A program made the position numbers and the translations under genes. Below, piece by piece: positions 37,186 through 43,644 of a stretch of 43,644 nucleotides of DNA; position 1 is the first letter of the stretch; each line of letters starts with the position of its first letter. The notes under the pieces are model-generated. The model was not told where the DNA came from, did not search any database, and was given only the letters and a program-made list of their open reading frames with translations. The DNA is from an uncultured Microbacterium sp. (lineage in GTDB: Bacteria > Actinomycetota > Actinomycetes > Actinomycetales > Microbacteriaceae), in NCBI GenBank assembly GCA_913774845.1, contig CAJYJO010000055.1:1-43644 (forward strand), written 5' to 3'.

Positions 37186-37728
37186 ATGCGCATCCACATC
37201 GGCACCGATCACGCCGGTCTCGAGTTCTCCACCCAGATCCAGCACCACCTCGCCTCGCAGGGGCACGAGGTCGTCGACCACGGGCCGGTCGAGTACGACG
37301 CCCTCGATGACTACCCCTCGTTCTGCATCCGTGCCGCCCAAGCCGTCGTGCGCGATCAGACCGCGGGTGTCGACGCCCTCGGCGTCGTCTTCGGCGGATC
37401 GGGCAACGGCGAGCAGATCGCCGCGAACAAGGTGCTCGGTGTCCGCGCCGCGCTCGTCTGGAACATCTCCACCGCCGAGCTCGCCCGCGAGCACAACGAC
37501 GCCAACGTCATCTCGATCGGTGCCCGCCAGCACACCTTCGACGAGGCGGCGTCGTTCATCGACCGCTTCATCGCCACCCCCTTCTCGGGCGAGGAGCGCC
37601 ACGCGCGCCGTATCGGCCAGCTCGCCGCGTACGAGCAGGACGGCGTGCTGCTGCCCGACCCGCGCGCCGGACGCACGCCGAACACCATGACCGACGCCAG
37701 CGACTCGTTCGACCCCGAGGCAGGCTGA
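37186..37728 (+). CDS. rpiB: Ribose-5-phosphate isomerase B
   Basis: A 180-residue enzyme interconverting ribulose-5- and ribose-5-phosphate in the pentose phosphate pathway. Features: MRIHIGTDHAGLEF at the N-terminus with the phosphate-binding His, DYPSFCIRAA, GVVFGGSGNGEQIAANKVLG (the anion hole, with Ser/Glu where E. coli RpiB has a catalytic Cys, as in mycobacterial RpiB), and DANVISIGARQHT. The last 20-30 residues are a flexible acidic tail. The TGA stop overlaps the ATG of the next gene. Confidence 0.93.
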   Translation: MRIHIGTDHAGLEFSTQIQHHLASQGHEVVDHGPVEYDALDDYPSFCIRAAQAVVRDQTAGVDALGVVFGGSGNGEQIAANKVLGVRAALVWNISTAELAREHNDANVISIGARQHTFDEAASFIDRFIATPFSGEERHARRIGQLAAYEQDGVLLPDPRAGRTPNTMTDASDSFDPEAG

Positions 37729-38720
37729 TGCCCGAAGGGCATTCCGTCCACCGCATCGCGCGGCAGTTCGAACGCAACATCGTGGGCCGCACGGTCTCGG
37801 CATCCAGTCCCCAGGGGCGGTTCGTCGAGGGCGCGGCGGTCATCGACGGACGCGAGGCGGTCGAGGTGCGCGCGGTCGCGAAGCAGATGTTCCTGCGCTT
37901 CGACGGCGACGTCTGGCTGCGCGTGCACCTCGGCATGTACGGCGCGTGGGACTTCTCGGGGGAGGTGTCGGTCGACGCGACGATCGCGTCGTCGAACGGC
38001 CGCATGGGCCAGACCAACCAACGCGGCACCGTGCTCGACGACGAACCGATCCTGGATGCCGCCGGCGAGAACTCCCTCAGCTCGATCGGCGCCCCGCGGC
38101 GCGCGCGCGTGCGCATGTCGGAGCAGACGACGGGGCTCGACGAGCAGACCGAATGGCCGCCCCCCGTGGTGGGAGCGGTGCGCCTGCGCCTGCTGACCGA
38201 GACCACCTGCGCCGATCTGCGCGGGCCCACCGCCTGCGCCCTGCAGACCCCCGACGAGGTGCAGGCGACGATCGCGAAGCTCGGTCCGGATCCTCTCGTC
38301 GACGACCTGGCCGCGGGCGAGGAGCAGTTCACCGCGACGGTGCGCAAGAAGCCCACGGCCATCGGCCTGCTCCTCATGGACCAGTCGGTCGTCAGCGGGA
38401 TCGGCAACGTGTACCGCGCCGAGCTGCTCTTCCGCGCCCGCCAGAACCCCCACACACCCGGCCGCGAGGTGCCGGAGGAGGTCGTGCGCGGCCTCTGGCG
38501 CGACTGGGTGCGACTGCTGCCGATCGGTGTCGAGACCGGTCAGATGATGACGATGGACGATCTCGATCCCGAGGCGTACCGCCGCGCCATGGCGCACCGC
38601 GACGACCGCCACTGGGTGTACCACCGTGCGGGGCTGCCCTGCCGGGTGTGCGGTACGACCGTGCTGATGGAGGAGGCCGCGGGGCGCAAGCTCTACTGGT
38701 GCCCGAACTGCCAGGCGTGA
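37728..38720 (+). CDS. Fpg/Nei-family DNA glycosylase/AP lyase (Nei1-like)
   Basis: A 330-residue bifunctional base-excision repair enzyme. MPEGHSVHRIARQF gives the catalytic Pro2 and Glu3; the strand VRAVAKQMFLRF carries the lysine; VHLGMYG, then the H2TH region GLLLMDQSVVSGIGNVYRAE, and a C-terminal zinc finger CRVCG...CPNC. The Nei1 type of actinobacteria cleaves oxidised pyrimidines. Residues about 80-145, between two beta strands, are an insertion of 60-70 residues rich in Glu/Arg not seen in most members. Coupled to rpiB by TGATG overlap. Confidence 0.92.
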   Translation: MPEGHSVHRIARQFERNIVGRTVSASSPQGRFVEGAAVIDGREAVEVRAVAKQMFLRFDGDVWLRVHLGMYGAWDFSGEVSVDATIASSNGRMGQTNQRGTVLDDEPILDAAGENSLSSIGAPRRARVRMSEQTTGLDEQTEWPPPVVGAVRLRLLTETTCADLRGPTACALQTPDEVQATIAKLGPDPLVDDLAAGEEQFTATVRKKPTAIGLLLMDQSVVSGIGNVYRAELLFRARQNPHTPGREVPEEVVRGLWRDWVRLLPIGVETGQMMTMDDLDPEAYRRAMAHRDDRHWVYHRAGLPCRVCGTTVLMEEAAGRKLYWCPNCQA

Positions 38721-38756
38721 GGGCGCTGATTCCGGCCGCGGCCGTGGGCCGTTGCG

Positions 38757-38962
38757 GGGTGGTTGAGCCTGTGCCGCGGGTTCCGGTCCCTTCGACGGGC
38801 TCAGGGACCTGCGTTGCAGCCGTTCGGGGCCGTTGCGAGGTGGCTGAGCCTGTCGAAGCCACCGGGGGCTGCGGGTTCCGGTCCCTTCGACGGGCTCAGG
38901 GACCTGGCGCGCGGCCGTGGGAGCTCCCGTGGCGGAGCCCGGTCGAAGCCACCGGGCGCCGC
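38757..38962. repeat. Cluster of dispersed palindromic repeats
   Basis: Two copies of a 25-base palindrome, GGTCCCTTCGACGGGCTC onward to GGGACC, at 38785-38809 and 38880-38904 (95 bases apart, within a longer direct repeat beginning GCGGGTTCCGG). A second type, GGTGGCTGAGCCTGTCG onward to GAAGCCACC, lies at 38839-38863, with damaged copies near 38757 and 38932-38962. Both share the core TTCGACAGGCTCAG or its complement, the same element as in the 3' end of gatA (14321-14342). No gene is supported in 38721-38978. Confidence 0.85.
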
Positions 38963-38966
38963 GTTC

Positions 38967-38972
38967 TAGGCT
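38967..38972 (+). promoter_or_regulatory. -10 hexamer of PaiB-like gene, leaderless
   Basis: TAGGCT, six bases (GATCCG), GTG. Confidence 0.55.
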
Positions 38973-38978
38973 GATCCG

Positions 38979-39602
38979 GTGCGTCAGAACCCGAGCTTCG
39001 CGATGACCGACGTCGGCGAGATCCGCCGTCTCGTCGACCTCAACCCGTGGGTCACCCTCGTCAGCCACGGCGATGACGGCCTCGTCGCCTCGCACTACGC
39101 CGTCATGCTCGACGACGAGCGCGACGACCTCACGATCGTGGGCCACGTCGGCAAGCCCGACGACGTCGTTCTCGGCCTCGGAGAGCGCGAACTGCTCGTC
39201 GTCGTGCAGGGCCCGCACGGTTACGTCACCCCGCGCTGGTACGGCGACGTCCCCGCCGTGCCGACCTGGAACTTCGTCGCGGCGCACCTGGCCGGCATCC
39301 CGGAACTGCTGACCCCGGTCGAGAACCTGCGGGTGCTGGAGCGATTGGTCGACCGTTTCGAGGGCGAGGGCGACGACGCGCGCAGCCTGTACCGCTTGCC
39401 CAACGACGTCGACTTCGTCGAGCGTCTCGAGCGGGGAACGGTCGGGTTCCGATTGACCCCCACGCGCGTGACGGCCAAGCGCAAGCTGAGTCAGAACAGG
39501 AGCGCTGAGGTGACCGAGACGATCATCGCCGGGCTGTCCGATCACCATCCCGCCCTCGCCGCCGAGATGCGTCGCGCCGCCGACGCCCGGGTGCGCCCGT
39601 GA
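38979..39602 (+). CDS. FMN-binding PaiB-like protein
   Basis: A 207-residue flavin-fold protein of the PaiB (FMN-binding split barrel, transcriptional-regulator-like) family: VGHVGKPDDVV, LLVVVQGPHGYVTPRWYG, VPTWNFVAAHLAG and the C-terminal KRKLSQNRS. Members resemble pyridoxamine-phosphate-oxidase folds and act as repressors of degradative and sporulation genes in Bacillus; here the function is unknown. GTG start. The stop overlaps the GTG of the amidohydrolase gene by four bases, so the two are one unit. Confidence 0.88.
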   Translation: MRQNPSFAMTDVGEIRRLVDLNPWVTLVSHGDDGLVASHYAVMLDDERDDLTIVGHVGKPDDVVLGLGERELLVVVQGPHGYVTPRWYGDVPAVPTWNFVAAHLAGIPELLTPVENLRVLERLVDRFEGEGDDARSLYRLPNDVDFVERLERGTVGFRLTPTRVTAKRKLSQNRSAEVTETIIAGLSDHHPALAAEMRRAADARVRP

Positions 39603-41092
39603 TCGGCGAGAGCGCGGGGTTCCTCCGGGCCGTGCGGGTGGCCGGCCCCGGCCGGGAGCTCCTGCCCACGACCGAGCCCGTCGACCTCGTCATCGCGGAC
39701 GGACGCATCGCCGACATCGCTCCGACCGGCAACCTCAAACCGCGCGGGTTCGTCGTGGAGGGTGACGGCGGATGGGTGCTGCCCGGGCTCTGGGACCACC
39801 ACGTCCACGTTCTGCAGTGGGCCCTCGCCGCCGACCGCGTGCCGCTCGGCGAGGTCGACTCCGCCGCCGCCGCGGCCGCGATCATGGCGCTCGCGCCCGA
39901 GAGCGGTGGGCGCCGCGTCGGGTCGGGATTCCGCGACGGTCTCTGGTCCGACGCCCCCACCCTCGAGCTCCTGGATACCGCCGCCGGCGGTGTCCCGACC
40001 TACCTCATCAACGCCGACGTGCACAGCGTGTGGATGAACTCGGCCGCGTTCCGGCGCGAGGGCTTCGAGCCGGTGGCATCCGGGATGCTCGTCGAAGAGG
40101 ACGCGTTCGAGATCTCGCGGCGCCTCAACGCGGTCGCTCCGGACGTCGCCGACGACGCGGTCGAACGCATGGCCCGCGCCGCCGCGTCCCGCGGAATCGT
40201 GGGTCTCGTCGACCTCGACATGACGTGGAACGACGAGCCGTGGCAGCGCCGCGCCGCGCGCGGTTTCGACGTGCTGCGCGTCTCCTACGGCACGTACCCG
40301 CAGCACCTGGACCGGGCGGTCGCCGAAGGGCTGCGCACCGGAGATGCGGTGCGGGGCGCCTCGAACGATCTCGTCCGCGTCGGGCCCTTGAAGGCGATCA
40401 CCGACGGGTCGCTCGGCACGCGCACGGCCGCGTGCGCTCACCACTACCCGGGAGAGGTCGGCAACCACGGGATGCTGACCATCGCGCCGACCGAGCTCGT
40501 CGACCTGATGACCCGGGCGACGGCGGCGGGGATCGAGTGCGCCATCCACGCGATCGGTGACGTCGCGAACGCGCACGCCCTCGACGCCTACGCCCTCACG
40601 GGCGCCGTCGGCACGATCGAGCACGCCCAGCTCGTCGCCCACGCCGACATCCCGCGCTTCGCCCGCCTCGGGGTCGCCGCGAGCGTGCAGCCCGAGCACG
40701 CGCTCGACGACCGCGACATGACGGATGCCATCTGGGCCGAGCAGTCCGCCCAGCCCTACCCGCTGCGGGCCCTGGCCGACAGCGGGGCGAACCTGCGCTT
40801 CGGCTCCGACGCCCCCGTCGCCCCGCTGGACCCGTGGGCCGCGATCGCCTCGGCGGTCTTCCGCACGCGCGACGGTCGGGACCCCTGGCAGCCGCACCAG
40901 CGGGTGGGCATCGACACCGCGATCGCGGCATCCACCGCCGGCGGGTCGACGGCCGCGGCGGAGATCTCGCCCGGAGCGCTCGCCGACCTCGTCGTCGTGG
41001 GCGTGGATCCGTTGACCGCCGACGAGCGGGCCCTGCGCAGCATGCCGGTGCGCACGACGCTCCTGGCCGGGCGCGTGACGCACGGCACCTGA
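39599..41092 (+). CDS. Amidohydrolase family protein (YtcJ-like)
   Basis: A 497-residue metal-dependent hydrolase. TIM-barrel metal ligands: LPGLWDHHVHVLQ (first two His), LKAITDGSLG, IHAIGDVANAHALDAYA, IEHAQLVAHAD and RFGSDAPVAPLDPW. The typical lack of a carbamylated Lys, and the length, fit the YtcJ/exo-enzyme subfamily; the substrate is not known. The first gene of the pair (PaiB-like) could regulate or accompany it. Ends before an inverted-repeat element at 41103. Confidence 0.88.
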   Translation: MIGESAGFLRAVRVAGPGRELLPTTEPVDLVIADGRIADIAPTGNLKPRGFVVEGDGGWVLPGLWDHHVHVLQWALAADRVPLGEVDSAAAAAAIMALAPESGGRRVGSGFRDGLWSDAPTLELLDTAAGGVPTYLINADVHSVWMNSAAFRREGFEPVASGMLVEEDAFEISRRLNAVAPDVADDAVERMARAAASRGIVGLVDLDMTWNDEPWQRRAARGFDVLRVSYGTYPQHLDRAVAEGLRTGDAVRGASNDLVRVGPLKAITDGSLGTRTAACAHHYPGEVGNHGMLTIAPTELVDLMTRATAAGIECAIHAIGDVANAHALDAYALTGAVGTIEHAQLVAHADIPRFARLGVAASVQPEHALDDRDMTDAIWAEQSAQPYPLRALADSGANLRFGSDAPVAPLDPWAAIASAVFRTRDGRDPWQPHQRVGIDTAIAASTAGGSTAAAEISPGALADLVVVGVDPLTADERALRSMPVRTTLLAGRVTHGT

Positions 41093-41102
41093 CCCGATTC
41101 CC

Positions 41103-41172
41103 CCCGCGTGAGTCGCCAGAATCTGTCTCTTCGGTCCGGCGGGAAGCGACGAATCGTGGCGACTCACGCGGG
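41103..41172. repeat. 70-bp inverted-repeat element
   Basis: Perfect 16-base arms CCCGCGTGAGTCGCCA (41103-41118) and TGGCGACTCACGCGGG (41157-41172). The similarity continues inwards with mismatches (AATCTGTCTCTTC against the complement of GAAGCGACGAAT), giving arms of about 27 bases. It resembles a small foldback repeat rather than a terminator, since a better one follows. Confidence 0.75.
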
Positions 41173-41180
41173 AGAACGAC

Positions 41181-41212
41181 GACGGGGGCGGTGCCGAAGC
41201 ACCGCCCCCGTC
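41181..41212 (-). terminator. Terminator hairpin after dps
   Basis: A perfect 14-base stem, GACGGGGGCGGTGC with GCACCGCCCCCGTC, with a CGAA tetraloop (TTCG on the minus strand). Twelve bases past the dps stop. Confidence 0.85.
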
Positions 41213-41223
41213 GAGGAGAATCC

Positions 41224-41709
41224 TTACGCCGCGAGGTGCGCGAAGAGGAACCAGCGGTCCTTGTCGAGACCGCGCTTGATCTCGATGGCGACGTCCTGGC
41301 TCGACATGTCGGTCTCGTCGAGACCGTCGATCGCGGTCTGGATGTCGACGAGCACGGCGTCGATGTCGTCGATCACGGCGCGGAGGATGACGTCGGACTG
41401 CGCGAAGCCCGCGGGAACCGCGGTCTGCTTCGCCTTGGCGGCCACGGTCGACAGACGCGAGTCGACGGGGAGGCCCAGGGCGACGATGCGCTCGGCGGCG
41501 AGGTCGGCCCACTCCTGCGCGTGGGCGACGACGGTGTCGAGCAGCTCGTGCACACCGATGAAGTTCGAGCCGCGGACGTGCCAGTGCGCCTGCTTGCCGT
41601 TGACGACGAGGGCCTCGAGGCCGATCACGACGGGGGAGAGGAACTGTGCGGTGCTCGAGGCCATCGTCGAGTCGACGGTGGTGGCGGCGGGGGTCTGAAC
41701 GGTGCTCAT
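41224..41709 (-). CDS. dps: Dps-family DNA-binding ferritin-like protein
   Basis: A 161-residue ferritin-like subunit that forms a dodecamer, oxidises and stores Fe2+ using peroxide, and may coat DNA. The inter-subunit ferroxidase residues are in KQAHWHVRGSNFIGVHELLD and EWADLAAERIVALG (His, Asp, Glu), and the C-terminus ends in LDKDRWFLFAHLAA. The N-terminus has no long basic tail, so DNA binding may be weak. ATG 41709 follows AAGGAG. Two sequences resembling the DtxR/IdeR iron box lie 70-120 bases upstream. Confidence 0.93.
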   Translation of the reverse strand: MSTVQTPAATTVDSTMASSTAQFLSPVVIGLEALVVNGKQAHWHVRGSNFIGVHELLDTVVAHAQEWADLAAERIVALGLPVDSRLSTVAAKAKQTAVPAGFAQSDVILRAVIDDIDAVLVDIQTAIDGLDETDMSSQDVAIEIKRGLDKDRWFLFAHLAA

Positions 41710-41778
41710 GTCTGCTCCTTCTCGCAGCGAACGAAGTCTGTTGGATGCAACGCTACTCACGTCCCGACATTCCGCAAG

Positions 41779-41827
41779 CAAGATGAGGCTCGGCTAAATC
41801 CCTGGTGAGTAGGCAATCCTCACCTAT
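41779..41827 (-). promoter_or_regulatory. Two candidate DtxR/IdeR iron boxes upstream of dps
   Basis: Compared by eye with TTAGGTTAGCCTAACCTAA: minus-strand TTAGCCGAGCCTCATCTTG (41779-41797, 12 of 19 matches) and plus-strand GTAGGCAATCCTCACCTAT (41809-41827, 13 of 19). The first lies about 70 bases before the dps start; the second overlaps the stop of the signal peptidase gene. A -10-like TAGCGT is about 40 bases before the dps start. Tentative. Confidence 0.4.
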
Positions 41828-43004
41828 CCTGCGTACGCCTGATCCGCAGCAGGATGCCGCCCGCGACGGCCGCGCCGGCAAACGCCACGAGGATTCCGAA
41901 CGGTGTGTCCCGGATGCCGGTCCATGGCAGCACGTTCGTCGCGCCCGTCGAGCCGTCGGTGGTCGCGTCGGTGAGCACCACCACCGGGGCGACGAGGGCG
42001 GCGCCTGCTCGGGAGGCGTTGTCGGCATCGGCATCCATCCGCAGTCCGAGGTCGACCCGCAGCGTCTCACCGGCCGGGATGACCTCGCTGACCCATTGCG
42101 TTCCCGGGGGGACGGATGCCGTCGCCACGACCAGCCGCAGGGCGTCGGCGAGAGCGCGGTCGGCTCCGTCCGACGCGGCGGGTGTCGCATCGAGACGCAA
42201 CCCGGCCCGTGCGGGGTCGCTGCTGGCGTTGCGGATCCACACCGTGGCCCGTTGCGTCTCGCCGGGGACGATGCGCTCTGACGTGTCGAAGACGCGAATC
42301 GATCCGTCGGCGACGAAACGGAGCCCATCGTCGCTGACCAGCAGTCGGGAGGGGGCCTCGGCGGCGGCCGCCGGCGGGGGAGACAGCAGAGGTGCGCTCG
42401 ACAGCGCGACGACGAGGGCGACCACCGCGGTCGGAGCCGTGCGGCGACGCCCTCGCGTCAGGTCGATGACGAGCAGGGCGATGCCGTATCCGACGATCGC
42501 CACGCCGACCGCCGCGATCACCGCGCCACGCTCCTGCCCTCCGAAGAGGACACCGGGGTAGCCCAGGTAGGGGACGGCGAGCACCACCGTGCCCCGCACC
42601 TGCTCGGTCTGCACGGGAGGATCGTCGGTGTCGTTGGCGTCGCCGCGCGTGATGAGCAGTCGTTCGCCGCCCGTACTGCTGGTCGTCCCCACCACGCGGT
42701 GGGTGACGACCGCGGGATCGCCGGAGCGGATCTGGTAGGTCACGACGTCGCCGACACGGACGTCCTCGATCGGCGCTGGGCGCACCGCGATGAGGGTTCC
42801 CGGTGGCATCCCCGGCTGCATGCTGCCGGTCAGCACGGTGTACGTCTGCGCGCCCAGCAGCAGGGGGATGACGACCGTGATCAACGCGAAGAGCGAGACG
42901 ACGGCGAGCACGACGGTCCCGACGATCGCGCGCGCTCGACGCCAGCCCGGGTGGTGAGCGCGCTCCGCCCGCGCGCGGCGACGAAGCGTCAGAGCGTCGG
43001 GCAC
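41820..43004 (-). CDS. SipW-type signal peptidase fused to an LPXTG-anchored domain
   Basis: A 394-residue membrane protein. Residues 27-52 are a transmembrane segment, followed by an extracellular peptidase domain of the SipW/ER type: the nucleophile serine S61 in TGSMQPGMPPG, the catalytic His 102 in VVTHRVV and LLITRGDANDTDDP. A second transmembrane segment is at 161-181, then RGRRR, a third hydrophobic stretch (190-215) ending AAAAEA like a signal-peptide cleavage site, a beta-rich domain (217-350) and a sorting signal LPWTG (359-363) with hydrophobic tail and RIRRTQDR. So one reading frame joins processing enzyme and wall-anchored domain. GTG start; its first 16 bases overlap the upstream gene. 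Confidence 0.85.
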   Translation of the reverse strand: MPDALTLRRRARAERAHHPGWRRARAIVGTVVLAVVSLFALITVVIPLLLGAQTYTVLTGSMQPGMPPGTLIAVRPAPIEDVRVGDVVTYQIRSGDPAVVTHRVVGTTSSTGGERLLITRGDANDTDDPPVQTEQVRGTVVLAVPYLGYPGVLFGGQERGAVIAAVGVAIVGYGIALLVIDLTRGRRRTAPTAVVALVVALSSAPLLSPPPAAAAEAPSRLLVSDDGLRFVADGSIRVFDTSERIVPGETQRATVWIRNASSDPARAGLRLDATPAASDGADRALADALRLVVATASVPPGTQWVSEVIPAGETLRVDLGLRMDADADNASRAGAALVAPVVVLTDATTDGSTGATNVLPWTGIRDTPFGILVAFAGAAVAGGILLRIRRTQDR

Positions 43005-43498
43005 CGGAGTCCTCCCAGCAGTCCGCTCACGAGGCCGGTCGGCACGAGAGTCGTTCCGGAACTCGGATCGGATCTCCAGGCGCCGTTGACGGCGACGACC
43101 CCCACCGTCGGGTTTCCGGAGAGGAGCGCCACGATGTTGTTCAGCAGCCCCGCCTGGACATCCGCGGACACGATGCCGTTCACGGCGGTGGAGTCCGCGA
43201 CGCTGAGATCCAGCGCCCGTGTTCCGACGGACGTGTTCAGCGCCACGAGCTCGTACGACGTGGCCCCCGTCACTCGTGGCCAGGAGAGCCTGACGTGATA
43301 GTTCAGGACGGTGCCCTGGTTCTGGCATCCCACTGGCGCGGGAGGGGTGAGAGTGCCCAGAGACAGGGCGAAGGAGGGCGCGGCAGCCGTGACCTGCCAC
43401 GCGGCGGTCGCGGGCGTCACCCCCGGAGCCAGCGCGAGCGCGGCGATGAGCGCGGTGGCCATCAGCAGGCGTACGGCGTTGCTCCGATGAGCTCTCAT
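42989..43498 (-). CDS. Secreted protein, probable SipW-peptidase substrate
   Basis: A 169-residue protein with a signal peptide (LLMATALIAALALAPGVTPATA, cleavage near ATAAWQ) followed by a mature part that begins SFALSLGTLTPPAPVGC. A fibronectin-III-like strand pattern follows, VRLSWPRVTGATSYELVAL, and two cysteines (VGCQ and LRCP) may pair. AAW after the cleavage site is common in SipW-type exported proteins. The start ATG overlaps the stop of the upstream gene (TCATGA). It overlaps the signal peptidase gene at its 3' end. Function unknown, presumably surface or extracellular. Confidence 0.75.
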   Translation of the reverse strand: MRAHRSNAVRLLMATALIAALALAPGVTPATAAWQVTAAAPSFALSLGTLTPPAPVGCQNQGTVLNYHVRLSWPRVTGATSYELVALNTSVGTRALDLSVADSTAVNGIVSADVQAGLLNNIVALLSGNPTVGVVAVNGAWRSDPSSGTTLVPTGLVSGLLGGLRCPTL

Positions 43499-43644
43499 GA
43501 CACGACCTGGTCGGCTGCGACGATGAGCGACGGCGTGAGAGCGCGACGATGAAGGCCCGAGGGAGCATTCGCCGCCAGCGTCACGCGCAGGCACAGATCG
43601 ACCGACGCGCCGGGGAGGAACCCGCCCGAGGGCGCGTACGAAGC
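43495..43644 (-). CDS. C-terminus of a secreted or surface protein (5' end outside window)
   Basis: The last 49 codons of a gene running in from the window edge, ending LIVAADQVVS. It reads in frame and its stop overlaps the next ATG, so it is the first visible gene of the cluster. SVDLCLRVTLAANAP matches the pattern RVDLGLRMDADADNA in the C-terminal domain of the fused signal peptidase, so both probably carry the same beta-sandwich domain. Here no LPXTG motif is present. Confidence 0.6.
   Translation of the reverse strand, partial: ASYAPSGGFLPGASVDLCLRVTLAANAPSGLHRRALTPSLIVAADQVVS

Noticed and set aside
38763-38969. Short plus-strand reading frame in the repeat cluster
   Set aside because: It translates the dispersed palindromes (LRRAQGP, LSLSKP) and has no initiation signal.
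41820-43568. Extended 582-residue version of the signal peptidase frame
   Set aside because: The upstream part is antisense-like shadow of the secreted-protein gene; the GTG at 43004 starts a normal N-terminus just before the transmembrane segment.

Overview
The window is high-GC, gene-dense chromosomal DNA from an actinobacterium, most likely Microbacterium or a close relative in the Microbacteriaceae. Supporting this are the GlgE/GlgX alpha-glucan pair, a GatCAB amidotransferase, an oligoribonuclease, a ferrochelatase with a C-terminal cysteine cluster, a ClpS-DUF2017 pair, many GTG starts, and many genes whose -10 hexamer lies only 6-7 bases before the start codon (leaderless transcripts). 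I see no phage, transposase, CRISPR array or rRNA. Two tRNA genes are present.

Layout. 1-4076 (minus): glgX and glgE, glycogen debranching and maltosyl transfer. 4122-6413 (plus): cysteine desulfurase and mnmA, the sulfur route to 2-thiouridine in tRNA. 6414-7078: a gene-free block of interspersed 60-bp repeats and 28-bp tandem repeats. 7079-10054: ligA and a DUF4262 protein. 10175-12450 (minus): a lipoprotein and an acyl-CoA synthetase. 12524-15875: gatC-gatA-gatB with overlapping ends, then a strong hairpin. 16084-18292: dinB, a small GerW/YtfJ-like membrane protein and a P-loop kinase-like protein. 18308-20466 (minus): metallopeptidase-clpS-DUF2017, tRNA-His, orn, tRNA-Arg. 20569-23302: a small conserved protein, a divergent YczE-type membrane protein and MocR regulator, and a small hypothetical. 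23506-26832: ssb, a lipoprotein, ettA and a thioesterase. 26989-29595: tesB, an unknown protein, and a yybP-ykoY (Mn2+) riboswitch leading into a 281-residue protein that does not look like a transporter. 29613-33075 (minus): truncated globin, MscS channel and an ABC exporter. 33205-35754 (minus) pepN; 35908-41092 (plus) ferrochelatase, rpiB, a Nei-type glycosylase, a PaiB-like protein and an amidohydrolase. 41224-43644 (minus): dps, then a cell-surface cluster with a SipW-type signal peptidase fused to an LPXTG-anchored domain.

Most genes are ordinary housekeeping. The least explained parts are the Mn2+ riboswitch controlling an unknown protein (28619-29595), the signal peptidase/LPXTG fusion and its secreted neighbours (41820-43644), the repeat block after mnmA, and a roughly six-fold excess of the heptamer GGATGCC/GGCATCC throughout. 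All calls were made by reading the sequence; no database search was run.
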